From NCBI GenBank assembly GCA_003247275.1, contig QKAA01000012.1, positions 1-5,995 of the forward strand: a DNA stretch of 5,995 nt, in the 5' to 3' direction. Shown in pieces: positions 5,255-5,995 of this stretch (its first letter is position 1; each line of letters opens with the position of its first letter). The DNA is from a bacterium. Lineage in GTDB: Bacteria > Patescibacteriota > Microgenomatia > UBA1400 > RBG-16-45-19. Made by a program: the position numbers and the translations under genes. The notes under the pieces were generated by a model. The model saw nothing but the letters and a program-made list of their open reading frames with translations. It ran no database searches and was not told the DNA's origin.

Positions 5255-5995
5255 TTAGCAGCGCTCAATGATAGCCCCTAATTCCGTCAAGCGTCTGTCG
5301 AAATCTTCATAGCCACGATCAATTTGTTCAATGTTATGGATGGTTGATTCACCTTTGGCGGCAAGTGAGGCTAGTACCAGTGTGGCACCGTGTCGTAAGT
5401 CGCGACAGGTAAATTCTCCGGAAACTAACTCCGATGGCCCCGTAAAGCGAGCAGCATGATGGTGAGGTGGAGCTGATTCAGCATAATTAAAGTTGTAGGT
5501 TGTATCAGGATTTTTTACATCTGGAGTGAATAGTTCAATTGAGGCCCCCATTTGAGATAAGTGTTCAATGTAATGAAAACGAGAAGGGTAAACTGTTTCA
5601 TGAATAACTGATGTTTCGGGTAAAAGAGCGGCTAGGACTGCCCAGAGAGGCTGCCAGTCGGTCATAAATCCGGGGTAGGGAGCGGTTTCAATATCGGTGG
5701 CCTGAAGTTTGCCTTGGTAATAAAAACGAACGCCATAATTACCGACTTCATAACCACCACCTGCTTCAACAAATTTATCTAAGAAAGCAGTTAAAAATTG
5801 AGCTTGAGCGTTTTCGACTATAATATCCCCTTTAGTGATGAGAGCGGCAAGCGCATAGGAAACAGCTTCGTTACGATCAGGCATAATTTGATGAATGGCA
5901 CCATGAAGCTTGTCAACACCTTCGATTTCGATGATGCGATTATGTCGGCGTCTAATTCGGGCACCAGCGTTATTTAAAAAGGCAATTAAATCATC
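5255..5995 (-). CDS. murA: MurA, UDP-GlcNAc 1-carboxyvinyltransferase, C-terminal part (5' end outside window)
   Basis: The frame is open from the right window edge to a TAA at 5257-5255, giving 246 residues, a little over half of a normal MurA (about 420-430). MurA transfers enolpyruvate from PEP to UDP-GlcNAc in the cytoplasm, the first committed step of peptidoglycan synthesis. Numbering from the window edge, visible motifs are EIEGVDKLHGA (23-33), IMPDRNEA (37-44), PYPGFMTDWQ (106-115; Asp113 matches E. coli Asp305), RDLRHGATLVLA (198-209) and IDRGYEDFDRRL (225-236; Arg227 matches Arg397, a PEP-phosphate contact). The internal ATG at 5884 is not the start, because homology continues upstream of it. 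The catalytic-loop Cys (Cys115 in E. coli) and the Lys22-Asn23 pair lie outside the window. A segment at about 157-187, including YNFNY and PPHHHAARFTGP, is longer than in E. coli MurA. Confidence 0.93.
   Translation of the reverse strand, partial: DDLIAFLNNAGARIRRRHNRIIEIEGVDKLHGAIHQIMPDRNEAVSYALAALITKGDIIVENAQAQFLTAFLDKFVEAGGGYEVGNYGVRFYYQGKLQATDIETAPYPGFMTDWQPLWAVLAALLPETSVIHETVYPSRFHYIEHLSQMGASIELFTPDVKNPDTTYNFNYAESAPPHHHAARFTGPSELVSGEFTCRDLRHGATLVLASLAAKGESTIHNIEQIDRGYEDFDRRLTELGAIIERC

Larger units (their letters stand above)
1..5995 (-). other. dcw-type operon for peptidoglycan precursor synthesis and septation
   Basis: Seven consecutive minus-strand genes (murA, dgkA-like, mraY, murD, ftsW, murG, ftsQ-like) are separated by at most 32 nt, and one pair overlaps. 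This spacing, with no convincing promoter or hairpin terminator between them, supports a single transcript that begins beyond the right edge and continues past the left edge. The core order mraY-murD-ftsW-murG is the classical bacterial dcw order. The departures are the kinase gene directly before mraY, murA upstream of it, and ftsQ directly after murG with no murC, murB or ddl between. Co-transcription is inferred from spacing only. Confidence 0.85.

Noticed and set aside
5245..5275. Possible promoter before dgkA (TATACA-like hexamer on the minus strand, with GTATAC palindrome at 5247-5252).
   Set aside because: The nearest -35-like hexamer (TTGAGC) is only about 11 nt away, and the palindrome is just 6 bp, which is expected by chance.
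1..5995. Reassigned UGA codon (code 25, as in Gracilibacteria and Absconditabacteria).
   Set aside because: No in-frame TGA occurs in any of the seven genes and conserved glycines use GGN codons, so there is no positive evidence for recoding here.
1..5995. Mobile element, CRISPR array, tRNA/rRNA or new defence-type system.
   Set aside because: Virtually every base lies in a recognisable cell-wall or division gene; no direct-repeat array, terminal inverted repeats or RNA gene pattern was seen.

Overview
The window is a densely packed piece of a cell-division and cell-wall (dcw) cluster. Every gene lies on the minus strand, so it is transcribed from the right end to the left. In transcription order it holds: murA (5' part outside the window), a DgkA-type undecaprenol/diacylglycerol kinase, mraY, murD, ftsW, murG, and the start of an ftsQ/divIB-like gene that runs off the left end. 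Five genes are complete and two are cut by the window edges.

Spacing indicates one polycistronic transcript. The gaps are 32 nt (murA-dgkA), 1 nt (dgkA-mraY), 8 nt (mraY-murD), a 22-nt overlap (murD-ftsW), 4 nt (ftsW-murG) and 7 nt (murG-ftsQ). No convincing promoter or terminator is visible, and no stretch longer than 32 nt lacks a gene. All six visible stop codons are TAA and all six visible starts are ATG. The genes read through with the standard bacterial code.

The proteins together cover much of the lipid II pathway and its link to septation. MurA commits UDP-GlcNAc to peptidoglycan. MurD adds glutamate to the nucleotide precursor. The kinase probably makes or recycles undecaprenyl phosphate, MraY loads the precursor onto that lipid, and MurG adds GlcNAc to give lipid II. 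FtsW polymerises glycan at the septum and the FtsQ-like protein belongs to the divisome. MurB, MurC, MurE, MurF and Ddl are not in the window.

The sequence suggests an uncultivated bacterium of the Candidate Phyla Radiation (Patescibacteria). The reasons are the compressed dcw order, the GLGLLGGG and NDTTATTP variants of MurD, the short SGGH loop of MurG, the LHLWLQ variant of the MraY HHH motif, and the MurA C-terminal insertion with YNFNY. This placement rests on recalled family patterns, not a search; I cannot name a class. I see no mobile element, RNA gene, CRISPR array or unknown gene system. The points worth a second look are substitutions at usually invariant residues in MraY, MurD and MurG, and the unusual gene content of the cluster.
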